Source of the DNA: Cryobacterium zongtaii
GTDB taxonomy: Bacteria; Actinomycetota; Actinomycetes; Actinomycetales; Microbacteriaceae
DNA: 64,000 nt
Assembly (NCBI RefSeq): GCF_002909375.1
Contig: NZ_PPXD01000020.1
Location: 174,239 to 238,238, forward strand
Reading direction: 5' to 3'
Positions 45,149-56,430 of this stretch are shown here, one piece after another. The position numbers and the translations under genes were made by a program. The notes under the pieces were generated by a model, which saw nothing but the letters and a program-made list of their open reading frames with translations, was not told the DNA's origin and did not search any database. Numbering within the stretch: position 1 is the stretch's first letter; every line of letters begins with the position of its first letter.

Positions 45149-46669
45149 TTAGCGCTTGCGCTTCTCGCGCACCCGCATGCTGATGTTGATCGGGCTGCCG
45201 GCGAAGCCGTAGACCTCACGCAGGCGACGCTGGATGAACCGGCGGTAGCCCGGGTCAAGGAACCCGGTGGTGAAGATCACGAAGGTCGGCGGGCGGCTGG
45301 AGGCCTGGGTGCCGAACAGGATGCGCGGCTGCTTGCCACTGCGCACCGGGTGCGGGTGCTCCGCGGCCAGCTCGGCGAGGAAGGCGTTGAACTTGCCGGT
45401 GGCAACGCGGGTGTCCCACGACTCGAGCGCGAGCTCGAGGGCCGGAACCAGCTTCTCCATGTGACGGCCGGTCTTGGCCGAGATGTTCACGCGCGGGGCC
45501 CAGGCCACGTGGGCCAGGTCCTGCTCGATCTCGCGTTCCAGGTAGCGGCGACGGTCGTCGTCGATCTGGTCCCACTTGTTGAACGCGAGCACCAGCGCAC
45601 GGCCGGACTCGAGAACCAGGTCGATGACGCGCACGTCCTGCTCGCTGATGACCTCGGTGACGTCGATGAGCACCACGGCCACCTCGGCTTTTTCCAGGGC
45701 CGCGCTGGTGCGCAGCGACGCGTAGAAGTCGGCGCCCTGCGAGAGGTGCACGCGACGACGGATGCCGGCGGTGTCGACGAAACGCCAGACCTTGCCGCCG
45801 AGCTCAACCTGCTCGTCGACCGGGTCGCGGGTGGTGCCGGCCAGCGCGTTGACAACAACACGCTCTTCGCCGACGACCTTGTTCAGCAGGCTGGACTTGC
45901 CCACGTTCGGGCGTCCCAGGATGGCGACGCGGCGCGGGCCGCCCACTTCCTGCTTGGCGACGTTGGAGATCTCCGGGAGCTTCTCGAGGATCGCGTCGAG
46001 CAGGTCGGCAACGCCGCGGCCGTGCAGCGCGGAGACCGGCCAGGGCTGGCCGAGGCCGAGCGCCCACAGGCTGGCCGCTTCAGGCTCCTGACGGATGTCG
46101 TCGACCTTGTTGGCGATGAGGAAGACCGGCTTGCCGCTGCGACGCAGCAGCTTGACGACGGCCTCGTCGGTGGAGGTCGGGCCCACGTTGGAGTCCACGA
46201 CGAACATGACGACGTCGCACAGCTCGATGGCCAGTTCGGCCTGCATGGCCACGGACGCGTCGATGCCCTTGGCGTCGGGCTCCCAGCCGCCGGTGTCGAC
46301 GAGGCTGAAGCGGCGTTCGTGCCATTCACCCTTGTAGGTGACCCGGTCGCGGGTCACGCCGGGGGTGTCCTCCACGACGGCCTCGCGGCGGCCGAGGATG
46401 CGGTTCACGAGCGCGGACTTGCCCACGTTGGGGCGGCCGACGATCGCGATGACCGGCAGGGCCGGCAGGTACTGGATCGCGTCGGGGTCATCGGAGACCG
46501 AGTCGAGAACGTCGAAGTCCTCGTCGTCAAGGTCGTATTCGTTCAGGCCGGTGCGCAGCGCGGTGGCACGCTGAGTGATCAGCGCGTCGTCCTCGTCGAG
46601 GTCGGTCAGGCGCGATGCGATTTCCGGGTCGAGTTCGGGGATCGTCGTGTCGTCGAATTGATTAGTCAT
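45149..46669 (-). CDS. der: Ribosome-associated GTPase Der (EngA)
   Basis: A 506-residue GTPase with two tandem G domains for late assembly of the 50S subunit. First domain: G1 [10 protein letters not shown] (about residue 78), G3 DTGGWE, G4 NKVD. Second: [10 protein letters not shown] (about 250), DTAGI, NKWD. The C-terminal KH-like domain follows ([10 protein letters not shown], then MRVREKRKR). The acidic leader of about 70 residues before the first domain is usual in actinobacteria. It overlaps cmk by 8 bases as the last gene of the run. Confidence 0.98.
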   Translation of the reverse strand: MTNQFDDTTIPELDPEIASRLTDLDEDDALITQRATALRTGLNEYDLDDEDFDVLDSVSDDPDAIQYLPALPVIAIVGRPNVGKSALVNRILGRREAVVEDTPGVTRDRVTYKGEWHERRFSLVDTGGWEPDAKGIDASVAMQAELAIELCDVVMFVVDSNVGPTSTDEAVVKLLRRSGKPVFLIANKVDDIRQEPEAASLWALGLGQPWPVSALHGRGVADLLDAILEKLPEISNVAKQEVGGPRRVAILGRPNVGKSSLLNKVVGEERVVVNALAGTTRDPVDEQVELGGKVWRFVDTAGIRRRVHLSQGADFYASLRTSAALEKAEVAVVLIDVTEVISEQDVRVIDLVLESGRALVLAFNKWDQIDDDRRRYLEREIEQDLAHVAWAPRVNISAKTGRHMEKLVPALELALESWDTRVATGKFNAFLAELAAEHPHPVRSGKQPRILFGTQASSRPPTFVIFTTGFLDPGYRRFIQRRLREVYGFAGSPINISMRVREKRKR

Positions 46670-47363
46670 GCGAGTTCCTCGCGGTATTGATGACCTCTAC
46701 AACCGCGTCAATGGTCTGGTCGAAGTCGAGATGGGTGGAGTCGACGGTGGTCACACCGTCTGCGGCGCTCATGAATTCCACTACCTGGGAGTCGGCGCGA
46801 TCCCTCGATCGCAGCTGTTCCGCCACGGTGTGGGCCGATTGGGTTGATATTTCCGCAGAGCGCCTAGCCATTCTAGCCTCTTCGGTTGCTGTGAGTAGAA
46901 TGCGGACCTCGGCCTCGGGTGCGACGACGGTGGTGATGTCGCGGCCTTCGACCACCACGCCGGGCTGCGGAACCGCCCGGGCGATGCTGCGGAACAGCTC
47001 GGTCAGGTGGCTGCGCACCGCGGGGACCCGGGCGATTGCGCTGACCGCGGCCGAGATCTGCGGTTCACGGATGGCGTCGGTGACGTCGGTCTCCCCCACC
47101 CGCACGAAGTAGGCATCCGGTTCGGTGCCGATCGTGTAGTCGAAGCTGGGCAGCAGTGCGCTGACCGCGGCGGAGTTCTGCGGGTCAACCTCCTGGTCGA
47201 TGACCAACCAGGCCAGCGCCCGGTAGGCGGCGCCGGTGTCGAGGTAGCCGTAGCCGAGACGGCGGGCCACGGCTCGGCTGACGCTGGACTTGCCGCTGCC
47301 GGCAGGCCCGTCGATCGCGACGAACAGGGGGTAGGAGTGCTTACTCAAATGTCTAACCGACAA
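46662..47363 (-). CDS. cmk: Cytidylate kinase
   Basis: Phosphorylates CMP and dCMP with ATP; 233 residues, the standard size. Walker A is [12 protein letters not shown] near residue 18; [23 protein letters not shown] and the LID region RMARRSAEI follow. It overlaps tyrA upstream by 11 bases and der downstream by 8, typical of a tightly packed operon. The tyrA-cmk-der order recurs in actinobacteria. Confidence 0.97.
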   Translation of the reverse strand: MSVRHLSKHSYPLFVAIDGPAGSGKSSVSRAVARRLGYGYLDTGAAYRALAWLVIDQEVDPQNSAAVSALLPSFDYTIGTEPDAYFVRVGETDVTDAIREPQISAAVSAIARVPAVRSHLTELFRSIARAVPQPGVVVEGRDITTVVAPEAEVRILLTATEEARMARRSAEISTQSAHTVAEQLRSRDRADSQVVEFMSAADGVTTVDSTHLDFDQTIDAVVEVINTARNSHD

Positions 47364-48447
47364 TCCGCCAGCCGCGGGCGGCCAGCTCAGTGGTGAGGCG
47401 GCTGACCGCCTCGGGGAGGATGCTGATCTCGGCGAGCCCGATCTGGGCTCCCGGGGAGTGTTCGAGGCGCAGGTCCTCGAGGTTGACGCCGGCCTCGCCG
47501 ATTTCGTTGAACAGGCGGGCGAGCTGGCCGGGGGTGTCGTCGACCATCACGGTGAGGCTGGCGTAACGGCGGTCCTGGCCGTGCTTGCCGGGCAGCCGGG
47601 CCACGCCGGCGTTGCCGCCGGCGATCTCCTCGGCCACCTGGCGGCGGGCGCCGGGGGCGGATGGGTCGGCGAGGGCGCCGATGAACCGGTCCAGGTCGTC
47701 GCGCAGCGCGAGCAGGATCTCGCGTACCGGCGCGGGGTTGGCACCGAGGATCTGCACCCACAGTTCGGGGTCGCTCGCGGCGACGCGGGTGACGTCGCGC
47801 AGGCCCTGCCCGGCGAGGTTCAGCGCGGAGGCGGGCGCGTCGGTGAGGCGGCGGGCCATCAGGGTGGCCACCACCTGGGGCACGTGCGAGACCAGGGCGA
47901 CACCCTTGTCGTGCTCTTCCGGGGTCATCTCCACCAGGGTGGCGCCGAGGTCGAGGATGAGGTCGTCGATTGCGGTGGCGCGCTGGTAGCTGATGTCGTC
48001 GTGCGCGGCGACCACCCAGGGCCGGCCGATGAACAGGTCGGCGCGGCCGGCGAGCGGTCCGCCGCGTTCCCGGCCGGCGAGCGGGTGCGAACCGATGTAG
48101 CGGGACGTGTCGGCGCCGCGGGCACGCAGCTCGGTCAGCGGGGCCAGCTTGACGCTGGCCACATCCGTCACGATCGCTTCGGGGAACGCCTCGAGTTCGC
48201 GGGCGACGATGTCGGCGGTCACGTCCGGCGGCACGCACACCACGATCAGTTGGGGCGCGTCGGCGGGCGTGGCGGCGCGGCCGGCGCCGTAGTCGATGGC
48301 CAGTGACAGGTTGGTCGGCGACGCGTCGGCGAGGATCACGTCGATGCCCCGGGCGCTCAGGCCCAGGCCGATGCTGGTTCCCAGGAGACCTGCGCCGACG
48401 ACACGCACCGGCCCGATCAGGCGAGACTCGACCACGTTCGGCTCCAA
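47353..48447 (-). CDS. tyrA: Prephenate dehydrogenase
   Basis: Oxidative decarboxylation of prephenate for tyrosine synthesis; 364 residues. The NAD-binding motif is [13 protein letters not shown] (about residue 17), catalytic-site features include [13 protein letters not shown] (about 120), and the helical dimerization domain follows. The last ~75 residues look like an ACT domain ([20 protein letters not shown]), probably for feedback by an aromatic amino acid. It lies 37 bases after rluB. Confidence 0.95.
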   Translation of the reverse strand: MEPNVVESRLIGPVRVVGAGLLGTSIGLGLSARGIDVILADASPTNLSLAIDYGAGRAATPADAPQLIVVCVPPDVTADIVARELEAFPEAIVTDVASVKLAPLTELRARGADTSRYIGSHPLAGRERGGPLAGRADLFIGRPWVVAAHDDISYQRATAIDDLILDLGATLVEMTPEEHDKGVALVSHVPQVVATLMARRLTDAPASALNLAGQGLRDVTRVAASDPELWVQILGANPAPVREILLALRDDLDRFIGALADPSAPGARRQVAEEIAGGNAGVARLPGKHGQDRRYASLTVMVDDTPGQLARLFNEIGEAGVNLEDLRLEHSPGAQIGLAEISILPEAVSRLTTELAARGWRIVG

Positions 48448-48484
48448 ACTTGCGCGGGTGACAGGGTGAAACGGATGCTGCGGG

Positions 48485-49303
48485 TTACTTCTGCACTTCG
48501 GCGCGGGACACCGTGAGCAGCTGACCGAGTTCCACCTTAGTGAGGTCGCGCACGGCGCCGGAGCGGAGGGTGCCCAGCTGCAGCGGGCCGAACTGGCGGC
48601 GCACCAGGTCTACGACGGGGTGGCCGACGGCGTCCATCATCCGGCGAACGATGCGGTTGCGGCCGGAGTGCAGGGTCAGCTCCACCAGGGTGAAGCCGTC
48701 ACCGGGAGGGCTGGTCAGGATGCGGGCCTTGTCGGCGGCGATGGGGCCGTCCTCCAGCTCGATGCCGGTCTGCAGCTTGCCGATGGTCTGCGCCGAGACG
48801 CGGCCCTCGACCTTGGCGATGTAGGTCTTGGCGACGCCGAAGGAGGGGTGCGCGAGCACGTGGGCGAGGTCACCGTCGTTGGTGAGGATCAGCAGGCCGC
48901 TGGTGGCGGCGTCGAGGCGGCCCACGTTGAAGAGGCGTTCCTCGTAGCCTTGCGTGAACTGGCGCAGGTCCGGCCGGCCGCTCTCGTCCTGCATGGAGGA
49001 GACCACGCCGACGGGCTTGTTCAGCATCACGTAGCGGCGGCTGGTGTCCAGCTGCACGGCGACGTTGTCCACGGCGATCTTGTCGGTCTCGGGGTGCACG
49101 CGGCGGCCGAGCTCGGTGACGACCTTGCCGTTGACCCGCACCCGGCCGGAGCTAATCATTTCTTCGCTGACCCGGCGGGAGGCGACGCCCGCGGCGGAAA
49201 GCACCTTCTGCAGGCGGATGCCGTCGGCGGCGGCCTCGGGGTTGGTGGCGAAGTCCGGGTTGGTGCTGCTGGTGTCGGTGTAGCCGTCGTTGTGGTCGGT
49301 CAT
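48485..49303 (-). CDS. rluB: Pseudouridine synthase, RsuA/RluB family
   Basis: Isomerises a uridine in rRNA, probably in 23S rRNA; 272 residues. The N-terminal S4 RNA-binding domain reads QKVLSAAGVASRRVSEEMIS, and the catalytic Asp is in NVGRLDAATSGLLIL (about residue 130). A ~25-residue polar leader precedes the S4 domain. The start overlaps the scpB stop by 4 bases. The RsuA and RluB subtypes cannot be separated by eye; RluB is the usual one in the scpB neighbourhood. Confidence 0.93.
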   Translation of the reverse strand: MTDHNDGYTDTSSTNPDFATNPEAAADGIRLQKVLSAAGVASRRVSEEMISSGRVRVNGKVVTELGRRVHPETDKIAVDNVAVQLDTSRRYVMLNKPVGVVSSMQDESGRPDLRQFTQGYEERLFNVGRLDAATSGLLILTNDGDLAHVLAHPSFGVAKTYIAKVEGRVSAQTIGKLQTGIELEDGPIAADKARILTSPPGDGFTLVELTLHSGRNRIVRRMMDAVGHPVVDLVRRQFGPLQLGTLRSGAVRDLTKVELGQLLTVSRAEVQK

Positions 49304-49935
49304 GGTAGATCCTCGAATCCGTTCGCACCGTCGGCGAGCAACGGCGAAATTAGTGGCAACTCGTCGAGCGAGTTGATTCCCAGCTGGGTGAGCAGCAGGT
49401 CGGTGGTGGCGTAATTGATCGCGCCGGTCTCGCTATCGGTGAAGGCCTCGGTGATCAATCCGCGGCCCAGGAGGGTGCGCACGACCGAGTCGACGTTAAC
49501 GGCCCGAATCGAGGCTACCGCGCCGCGGCTGATCGGTTGCTTGTAAGCGATCACCGCGAGGGTCTCCAGGGCGGCCTGAGAGAGCCGGCTGGGGTTCTGG
49601 GTGAGCACAAAATCGGCCACCACCGGGTCGTGCTCCGCGCGCACGTAGATGCGCCAGCCGCCGGCCACCTCGCGCAGTTCGAAGCCCCGCCGCACGGTGC
49701 CGTCGACCCCGTCGAAGTCGGCGACCAGCCGCAGGATGGCTGCGCGTACGTCCACGAGCGGATGCGCGACCGCGGTGGCCAGGTGCACCAGGCTCTGCGG
49801 CTCATCCGCCACCATCAAAATCGCCTCGAGCCGCCGCTCAATGGCCACCGCTCCCCCGCCGCCGTTCGAGCGATTCCCGTCGGTCGAGCCTGTCGAGACC
49901 TCGTCAAGGGTCGTCACACTGGCATCAAGACTCAT
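49300..49935 (-). CDS. scpB: Segregation and condensation protein B
   Basis: Kleisin partner that, with ScpA and SMC, compacts and separates chromosomes. 211 residues from ATG 49935, which has GGAGG 6 nt upstream; the frame is open to 49983. It contains the ScpB winged helices: RRLEAILMVADEPQSLVHLA and LSQAALETLAVIAYKQPISR. It overlaps scpA by 11 bases and rluB by 4. Confidence 0.96.
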   Translation of the reverse strand: MSLDASVTTLDEVSTGSTDGNRSNGGGGAVAIERRLEAILMVADEPQSLVHLATAVAHPLVDVRAAILRLVADFDGVDGTVRRGFELREVAGGWRIYVRAEHDPVVADFVLTQNPSRLSQAALETLAVIAYKQPISRGAVASIRAVNVDSVVRTLLGRGLITEAFTDSETGAINYATTDLLLTQLGINSLDELPLISPLLADGANGFEDLP

Positions 49936-50830
49936 AATCGCCTCCAAGGTTCGCAAGATTGTCATCCGACCAGCCCTCGGCATCCCAGTGCAAACTGAGC
50001 TCGCCCAGCGGTTCGAGCTGGTCGAAGGTCAGAGCCCCGTGCCGGTACAGCTCCAGCACGGCCAGAAAACGGGCGATCACGAGGCCCTTCTCGGCGCAGT
50101 CCACGATCAGCTCCCGAAACGTCAGACTTCGGTTGGCCCGCAACATCGCCACCACGATCGCCGCCTGCTCCCGGATGCTGACCAGCGGCGCGTGCAAATG
50201 CTCCAGCCCCACGGTCGGCAGCTCCCGCGGCGTGAGCGCCAACGCCGCCAGCGCGCCGAAGTCGCCCAGCGACAACGTCCACACGAGCTCCGGCGTGGTC
50301 GTACGGTATTTCTCCTCGAGTCGCACCGAGCGCACATGGCGGGTGGCCTCGTATTCGAGGCGTTCGAGGAACCACTCCGACGCGGTCTTGAACGCCCGGT
50401 ACTGCAACAGCCGGGCGAAGAGCAGGTCGCGGGCCTCGAGCAGCGCCACGTCCTCGGCATCCACCAGTTCGCCCTGCGGCAGCAGCCCGACCAGTTTGAG
50501 GTCGAGCAGGGTGGCGGCCACCACGAGGAACTCGGTGGCCTGGTCGAGCTCCTCGGCGGCGTCGAGCCCGCGCAGGTAGGAGATGAATTCGTCGGTGACC
50601 CGGCTCAACGAGATCTCGGTGATGTCGAGTTCGTGCTTGCCGATCAACGAGAGCAGCAGGTCGAACGGTCCCTCGAAGTTTTGCAGCGCCACGGAGAAGC
50701 CGGGCGCGGGTGTGCCGGCGTCGCCGATGGACTCGAGCGTGCCGGTGCCGGCCGTGCGGGTGTTGGTCGTGGCGGTGGTCGCCGCGACGGGGGCCGGAGC
50801 GGCCGAGGTGCGCTTAGGCGACCGCGCCAC
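49925..50830 (-). CDS. scpA: Segregation and condensation protein A (kleisin)
   Basis: The kleisin subunit bridging SMC heads, 301 residues. The ScpA signature is FEGPFDLLLSLIGKHELDIT (about residues 53-72), then ATEFLVVAATLLDLKLVGLL. The C-terminal winged helix is seen in the LELYRHGALTFDQ segment. An Ala/Thr-rich leader of ~45 residues is probably disordered. It overlaps parA by 17 bases. Confidence 0.96.
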   Translation of the reverse strand: MARSPKRTSAAPAPVAATTATTNTRTAGTGTLESIGDAGTPAPGFSVALQNFEGPFDLLLSLIGKHELDITEISLSRVTDEFISYLRGLDAAEELDQATEFLVVAATLLDLKLVGLLPQGELVDAEDVALLEARDLLFARLLQYRAFKTASEWFLERLEYEATRHVRSVRLEEKYRTTTPELVWTLSLGDFGALAALALTPRELPTVGLEHLHAPLVSIREQAAIVVAMLRANRSLTFRELIVDCAEKGLVIARFLAVLELYRHGALTFDQLEPLGELSLHWDAEGWSDDNLANLGGDYES

Positions 50831-51701
50831 GCTGGATCAGTTCCCGCGCCGCCTGCTTGTAGGCCTTGGCGGCGGCATGTTCCGGAGCGAACTCGGTGAT
50901 CGGCACCCCCGCGACACTGGCATCCGGGAATTTGACGGTGCGGCCGATGACGGTGTCGAGCACCCGGTCGCCGAACGCGTCGACGACCCGTTCGAGTACC
51001 TCGCGCGAGTGCAGGGTGCGGGAGTCGTACATGGTGGCCAGGATGCCGTCGAGTTCGATGGCCGGGTTGAGCCGGTCGCGTACCTTGTCGATGGTTTCGA
51101 TGAGCAGCGCCACTCCGCGCAGGGCGAAGAACTCGCACTCCAGCGGGATCAGCACGCCGTGGCTGGCGGTGAGGGCGTTGACGGTGAGGATGCCCAGCGA
51201 CGGCTGGCAGTCGATGAGGATCACGTCGTAGTCGTTGGAGACCTTGCGCAGCACCCGGGCGAGAATCTGCTCGCGGGCGACCTCGTTGACGAGGTGCACC
51301 TCCGCGGCGGAAAGGTCGATGTTGGCCGGGATGATGTCCAGACCCACGACGGAGGTCTGCTGGATGGCTTCCTTGGGATCCTTGGAGCCGCTCAGGAGCA
51401 AGTCGTAGATGGTGGTGACGTCGTGCGTGGGCACGCCGAGACCGGCCGACAGGGCGCCCTGCGGGTCGAAGTCGATGGCGAGCACCCGGCGGCCGTAGCC
51501 GGCCAGTGCCGCTCCCAGGTTGATGGTGGTCGTCGTCTTGCCGACGCCGCCCTTCTGGTTGCACAGCGAGACGATGCGCGCCGGGCCGTGACTTTTCAGC
51601 GGGGCGGGCTCATCGAACACCTGCAGCGGGCGACCGGTTGCACCGGTGGGTGGTTCCTCGAGTCCGGGAAGCTGCGTCCGGCTATCCGTTCTACGCGCCA
51701 C
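50814..51701 (-). CDS. ParA-family ATPase
   Basis: A Walker-type chromosome-partition ATPase of 295 residues. The deviant Walker A is NQKGGVGKTTTTINLG (about residue 48), followed by DFDPQGALSAGLGVP and DVILIDCQPSLGILTVNALT. There is no ParB beside it; this ParA paralogue regularly precedes scpA in actinobacteria and is distinct from the origin-proximal parAB pair. The N-terminal ~40 residues are a basic, Pro-rich leader. It overlaps scpA. Confidence 0.95.
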   Translation of the reverse strand: MARRTDSRTQLPGLEEPPTGATGRPLQVFDEPAPLKSHGPARIVSLCNQKGGVGKTTTTINLGAALAGYGRRVLAIDFDPQGALSAGLGVPTHDVTTIYDLLLSGSKDPKEAIQQTSVVGLDIIPANIDLSAAEVHLVNEVAREQILARVLRKVSNDYDVILIDCQPSLGILTVNALTASHGVLIPLECEFFALRGVALLIETIDKVRDRLNPAIELDGILATMYDSRTLHSREVLERVVDAFGDRVLDTVIGRTVKFPDASVAGVPITEFAPEHAAAKAYKQAARELIQRGAVA

Positions 51702-51809
51702 TGGGCTGTCCTCGATCCGTCATGCAGTTCACTTGGTTGATTCTACCGAGCCGAGAGGCCCAGCCCGGCCAGATTCCCCGGTGTGCCGCCAGCTGCCTCG
51801 CCGGCTGAG

Positions 51810-53045
51810 TCAGCCGGCCTTCTTGTCGTCGGTGCCCCGGCGCACCCGCACCACGGTCTCCCAGCCGGCCACGAGCACGAGCACCCCGGTGGTCACCGAG
51901 CCCAGCTGCAGCGGGGTGAGCTCGAAGGCCGCGCCGAACGCAACCAGCAGCGCCCCGATGCCCACCAGGTACGACACGAGCAGCTCCCGCGCCACGACGA
52001 GCCGGAACAGCAGCATCCCCAGCACGTAGAGCGCCGGCCCGCCCACCAGGACCACCGCGGTGGACAGGGTCATCTCCGTATGGGGATGCGTGAGCACCTC
52101 TTTGTCGGCCACCGAGGTGAGCACGATGCCGGCGATGATCACGGCGTGCACGTAGGTGTACGCGAGCCGGGCGATGCGGCCGGGCTCCGCGGCGGCGGCG
52201 ATGGCCTTGGCGCCGGCGCGTTCGCTGTGGTCGAAGTACAGCCACCACATCGCCACCGTCGCGCCGAACGCGAGCAGCATGCCCAGGATGCTCGCCGCCG
52301 AAGATTCCTTCGCGACGAACGCGAATCCGGTCACCAGCAGCGATTCGCCCAGTGCGATGATCACGAACAGGGCACTGCGCTCGGCGATGTGCGGGCCGGA
52401 GAGGTTCCACTGGTCGATGCCGGACGCGCCGAGTCCCGGCACCCGGAAGCCGACCCCGGCGGAGAGGTACTCGATGGCCAGGGCGATCAGCCAGAGCGGC
52501 AGCCGGTACTGCAACGGCAGTAGCGCGCCGACGATCCAGAACACGCTCGAGAGAGCCAGCCAGATCAGGATCCGAACGAAGGTGCGGCGCAGCTCGGCAT
52601 CGTGCCGCGCCACGGCGAGCACCATGAAGGCCGTGCGGCCCAGTTGCAGCAACGAGTAGGCCAGCGCGAAGACGATGCCGCGGTCACCGAACGACTCGTA
52701 GATCGAGACGCTCACCACGAAGCCCACCAGCGACAGGCCCAGCACCACGCCGCGCACGGGCAGCTTGGCCGGGTCGAGCCAGTTGGTCACCCAGGTCGTG
52801 TACACCCACACCCACCAGAGCGCGAGCACCAGCATCGCCGACTCGAGGGCACCCTCCCAGGACTGGTTCTCGTAGAGGTAGCGGGAGAGCTGGGTGAGCG
52901 CGAAGACGAAGATCAGGTCGAAGAACAACTCGACGTAGGTGACCCGGTCGGAGCTGGTGGAGTCCTCGGGCCGCAGCAGATTGCGGCGGATGCCGAAGCG
53001 GCCGGCCGGCGTCGGTGCGGGCGGTGGTGTTGAGGTACGGGTCAC
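51810..53045 (-). CDS. Low temperature requirement A (LtrA) family membrane protein
   Basis: A 411-residue membrane protein with about ten hydrophobic segments. The LtrA signature is near the start: [37 protein letters not shown] and [14 protein letters not shown] follow. Named after a Listeria protein needed for growth in the cold; biochemical function unknown. It lies between parA (108-base gap) and xerD (94-base gap) and is not part of the usual xerD-parA-scpAB order, so it appears to be an insertion with its own promoter. Confidence 0.93.
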   Translation of the reverse strand: MTRTSTPPPAPTPAGRFGIRRNLLRPEDSTSSDRVTYVELFFDLIFVFALTQLSRYLYENQSWEGALESAMLVLALWWVWVYTTWVTNWLDPAKLPVRGVVLGLSLVGFVVSVSIYESFGDRGIVFALAYSLLQLGRTAFMVLAVARHDAELRRTFVRILIWLALSSVFWIVGALLPLQYRLPLWLIALAIEYLSAGVGFRVPGLGASGIDQWNLSGPHIAERSALFVIIALGESLLVTGFAFVAKESSAASILGMLLAFGATVAMWWLYFDHSERAGAKAIAAAAEPGRIARLAYTYVHAVIIAGIVLTSVADKEVLTHPHTEMTLSTAVVLVGGPALYVLGMLLFRLVVARELLVSYLVGIGALLVAFGAAFELTPLQLGSVTTGVLVLVAGWETVVRVRRGTDDKKAG

Positions 53046-53139
53046 TCCCCCATTGTCACTGATGCGCCCCGCCCATCCGCAACTATTGCCCGTGCGGAAC
53101 GGGCACAGTTACGGCCGGATGGCGGGCGGGCGGCACGGG

Positions 53140-54057
53140 TCAGCGGGCGCGGGGATGCGCCGTGGTGTACACGTCGCGGAGGGTGTCGATGGTGACGAGG
53201 GTGTAGATCTGGGTGGTGGCCACCGACGAGTGGCCGAGCAGCTCCTGCACCACGCGCACGTCGGCGCCGCCGGAGAGCAGGTGGGTGGCGAAGGAGTGCC
53301 GCAGCGTGTGCGGCGACACCTCGACGCCCAGCTCGGCGCGTTCGGCGGCGGCGCGGATGATCAACCAGGCGTTCTGCCGGCTCACCCGGTGCCCGCGTAC
53401 GCCGAGGAACAGCGCCGGGGTGGCCTTACCCCGCCCCGACAGCACCGGTCGGGCCCGCACCAGGTACGCGTCCACGGCGGCCCGGGCGAAGCTGCCGACG
53501 GGAACGATGCGCTGCTTGTTGCCCTTGCCGGTGAGCCGCACCACGTCTTCCTCGAGCATGTCGTCCACGTTGAGGTTGACCACCTCGGACACCCGCGCCC
53601 CGGTGGCGTAGAGCAGTTCGAGCAGCGCCTTGTCGCGCAGCTGCTGCAGCTCCTCCCCGTCGGTCGCGGCCAGCAGCGCGGTCACCTGCTCGATCGAGAT
53701 GGCCTTGGGCAGCCGCAGGCCGAGCTTGGGCGGTTTGGTCTCGTGGGCCACGTCCACGTCCACCAGTGATTCCTCGAGAAGGAACCGGTGGAAGCCGCGC
53801 ACGGTGCTTAAGATCCGCGCGACGGAGGCCGCGGTCAGCGGCGATTCGGTGCGACTGCCCAGGTGCTGCACGAACGCGCTCACCTGCGGCCCGGTCACGG
53901 CGCGCAGATCGGTGATCTCGGCATCCATGAGCCAGCCGGCGTAGATCACCAGGTCGCGCCGGTAGGCGGCGACGGTGTTGGCGCTCAGCCCGCGTTCAAT
54001 CGAGACATGCCGCAAGTACGAGTGCACGGCCGGCTCGACGAGCGCGGGGCCGGTCAC
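53140..54057 (-). CDS. xerD: Site-specific tyrosine recombinase XerD
   Basis: Resolves chromosome dimers at dif together with XerC; 305 residues. Start: GTG 54057, which overlaps the nudix stop by 4 bases (GTGA); the frame is open to 54615 over the NUDIX gene but that part is a shadow. Catalytic residues: Arg in [12 protein letters not shown], His-x-x-Arg in [13 protein letters not shown], His in [10 protein letters not shown], Tyr in QIYTLV. XerC and XerD look alike; the neighbourhood (pyrG, nudix, parA, scp) favours XerD. Confidence 0.95.
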   Translation of the reverse strand: MTGPALVEPAVHSYLRHVSIERGLSANTVAAYRRDLVIYAGWLMDAEITDLRAVTGPQVSAFVQHLGSRTESPLTAASVARILSTVRGFHRFLLEESLVDVDVAHETKPPKLGLRLPKAISIEQVTALLAATDGEELQQLRDKALLELLYATGARVSEVVNLNVDDMLEEDVVRLTGKGNKQRIVPVGSFARAAVDAYLVRARPVLSGRGKATPALFLGVRGHRVSRQNAWLIIRAAAERAELGVEVSPHTLRHSFATHLLSGGADVRVVQELLGHSSVATTQIYTLVTIDTLRDVYTTAHPRAR

Positions 54058-54728
54058 ACCGTGTGGTCCCAGTTGTTCGGATGCCGCGGCCAGGGCAGGT
54101 CGGCCGGCGCCAACGACGCCCAGCCGCGAGAGCGGGAGGCGGCGGCAGCCAGCACACCGACGACGAGCGACGGGTTCTGCACCCGGCGTTCCAGTGCGGC
54201 GTCGACGGCGTCGTCCAGGGACACCCAGCGGGTGACCATGTCGGCTTCCTCGTCGGTGCGGTCGAAGGCCTCGGTGGCCGGCGACAGGCCACGGGCCAGG
54301 TAGATGCGGATCACTTCGTTGCTGCCGCCCGGGGACGTGTAGAACTCGGTGAGCACATTCCACTCGGATGCGACGACGTCGGTCTCCTCGGCCAGCTCGC
54401 GCTGGGCGCCGATGAGGGCGTGTTCGCCGTCGACGTCGAGCAGCCCGGCGGGCAACTCCCACTCCCGCATCCGCACCGGGTGCCGGTACTGCTGGATCAG
54501 CAGCACCCGGTCCTGGTCGTCGAGGGCGAGAATCGCGACCGCACCGGGGTGGTCGACGTACTCGCGCACGATCTCGGCGCCGTTGTAGTCGAACGCGTCC
54601 TGGCGGATGTTCCACACGTGACCGTCGAACCGCACCGCACTGGAGGTCAGCGCGGTCAGTGCCGGCTCATCCTCGATGCGGGGCAGCAACGCGTCGGCTT
54701 CGGCGCGGGCGGCGAGGGTCTCAGGCAT
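54054..54728 (-). CDS. NUDIX hydrolase, ADP-ribose pyrophosphatase type
   Basis: Cleaves nucleoside diphosphates linked to another group, probably ADP-ribose; 224 residues from ATG 54728 (the frame is open to 54779, overlapping pyrG more deeply). The NUDIX box is [20 protein letters not shown], with R-E-L-x-E-E intact and one residue more than consensus between the first Gly and Glu. An N-terminal dimer strand set and RIYLARGL follow. It overlaps pyrG by 8 bases and xerD by 4. Confidence 0.93.
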   Translation of the reverse strand: MPETLAARAEADALLPRIEDEPALTALTSSAVRFDGHVWNIRQDAFDYNGAEIVREYVDHPGAVAILALDDQDRVLLIQQYRHPVRMREWELPAGLLDVDGEHALIGAQRELAEETDVVASEWNVLTEFYTSPGGSNEVIRIYLARGLSPATEAFDRTDEEADMVTRWVSLDDAVDAALERRVQNPSLVVGVLAAAASRSRGWASLAPADLPWPRHPNNWDHTV

Positions 54729-56430
54729 CTTCCTTGACCTCGAACAGGCGGCTGGCCTGCTGGCGGTCCAGGGCCGCACCGATCAGGCCGACGAACAGCG
54801 GGTGCGCGTGGCTGGGGCGTGAGCGCAGTTCGGGGTGGGCCTGGGTGCCCACGTAGAACGGGTGCTCGGCGCGGGGCAGCTCCACGTACTCGACGAGGTG
54901 GCCGTCGGGCGAGGTGCCGGAGAACCACAGGCCGGCCTCGGCGATCTGGGCGCGGTAGTTGTTGTTCACCTCGTAGCGGTGACGGTGACGCTCGGAGGCG
55001 ACCGGGGCGCCGTAGAGCTCGGCAACGATGGATCCGTCGGCGAGGTTGGCCGGGTACAGTCCGAGGCGCATGGTGCCGCCCAGGTCGCCGCCGGCGATGA
55101 TCTCGACCTGCTCTTCCATTGTCGCGATCACGGGGAACTCGGTCTCGGGCTCGAACTCGCTCGACGAGGCGCCGTCGAGGCCGGCCTTGTTGCGGGCGTA
55201 TTCGATGACCATGCACTGCAGGCCCAGGCACAGGCCGAGCACGGGGATGGCGTTCTCGCGGGCGAACTTGAGGGCGCCGAGCTTGCCCTCGATGCCGCGC
55301 ACGCCGAAGCCGCCGGGCACGCAGATGCCGTCGAGCTCGGCGAGCATGGCCGCGGCGCCTTCGGGCGTCTCGCAGGTGTCCGAGGCGATCCACTCGAGCT
55401 TGACCTTGGTCTGCTGGGCGAAACCGCCGGCGCGCAGCGCCTCGGTCACCGAGAGGTACGCGTCGGGCAGGTCGATGTACTTGCCGACCAGGCCGATGGT
55501 GACCTCGTGCTTGGGCTCGCGCACGGCGTCGAGCACGCGCTGCCAGGCGGTCCAGTCCACGTCCTTGACCGGCAGGCTCAGGGCGTCGGTGATGTACTTG
55601 TCCAGGCCCTGCTCGTGCAGCACGGCGGGGATCTCGTAGATGCTGGGCACGTCGACGCAGTTGACGACGGCGTCCTCTTCGACATCGCACATCAGCGCGA
55701 TCTTGCGCTTGTTGGATTCGGAGACGGGGCGGTCGCTGCGCAGCACCAGGGCATCCGGCTGGATACCGAGGGAGCGGAGCGCTGCGACGGAGTGCTGGGT
55801 GGGCTTGGTCTTCTGCTCACCGGAGGCGGCCATGAACGGCACCAGCGACACGTGCACGAAGAAGACGTTCTTGCGGCCCAGCTCGTGGCGCACCTGGCGG
55901 GCGGCCTCGATGAAGGGCTGCGACTCGATGTCGCCGACGGTGCCGCCGACCTCGGTGATGATGACGTCGGGGCGCGGCTCGTCGCTGGCCTGCAGGCGCA
56001 TCCGTCGCTTGATCTCGTCGGTGATGTGCGGGATGACCTGGACGGTGTCGCCGAGGTACTCGCCGCGGCGTTCGCGGGCGATGACCTGCGAGTAGACCTG
56101 ACCGGTGGTGACGTTCGCCGCCTGGGTGAGGTTGATGTCGAGGAAGCGCTCGTAGTGGCCGATGTCGAGGTCGGTCTCCGAGCCGTCGTCGGTGACGAAG
56201 ACTTCACCGTGCTGGAACGGGTTCATCGTGCCCGGGTCGACGTTGAGGTAGGGGTCAAGCTTCTGCATGACGACGCGTACGCCGCGAGCAGTCAGGAGGT
56301 TGCCGAGGCTTGCCGCCGTCAGGCCTTTACCCAATGAAGAAACGACACCACCGGTCACAAAAATGTGCTTCGTAATGCCGTCTGAATTGTCCGCGTTTGT
56401 AATGTTCACCACGGGCTTCGATCCTATCAC
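54721..56430 (-). CDS. pyrG: CTP synthase
   Basis: Makes CTP from UTP, ATP and glutamine; 569 residues. The synthase domain opens with [20 protein letters not shown] (P-loop), continues with [19 protein letters not shown] and [11 protein letters not shown]. The glutaminase domain (from about residue 310) has the nucleophilic Cys in [10 protein letters not shown] and HPEL near the end. The leader of ~20 residues is short. It overlaps recN by 4 bases. Confidence 0.98.
   Translation of the reverse strand: MIGSKPVVNITNADNSDGITKHIFVTGGVVSSLGKGLTAASLGNLLTARGVRVVMQKLDPYLNVDPGTMNPFQHGEVFVTDDGSETDLDIGHYERFLDINLTQAANVTTGQVYSQVIARERRGEYLGDTVQVIPHITDEIKRRMRLQASDEPRPDVIITEVGGTVGDIESQPFIEAARQVRHELGRKNVFFVHVSLVPFMAASGEQKTKPTQHSVAALRSLGIQPDALVLRSDRPVSESNKRKIALMCDVEEDAVVNCVDVPSIYEIPAVLHEQGLDKYITDALSLPVKDVDWTAWQRVLDAVREPKHEVTIGLVGKYIDLPDAYLSVTEALRAGGFAQQTKVKLEWIASDTCETPEGAAAMLAELDGICVPGGFGVRGIEGKLGALKFARENAIPVLGLCLGLQCMVIEYARNKAGLDGASSSEFEPETEFPVIATMEEQVEIIAGGDLGGTMRLGLYPANLADGSIVAELYGAPVASERHRHRYEVNNNYRAQIAEAGLWFSGTSPDGHLVEYVELPRAEHPFYVGTQAHPELRSRPSHAHPLFVGLIGAALDRQQASRLFEVKEDA

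Noticed and set aside
54058..54615. Long N-terminal extension of XerD
   Set aside because: It lies over the NUDIX gene in another frame; GTG 54057 gives the normal XerD length and a 4-base overlap.
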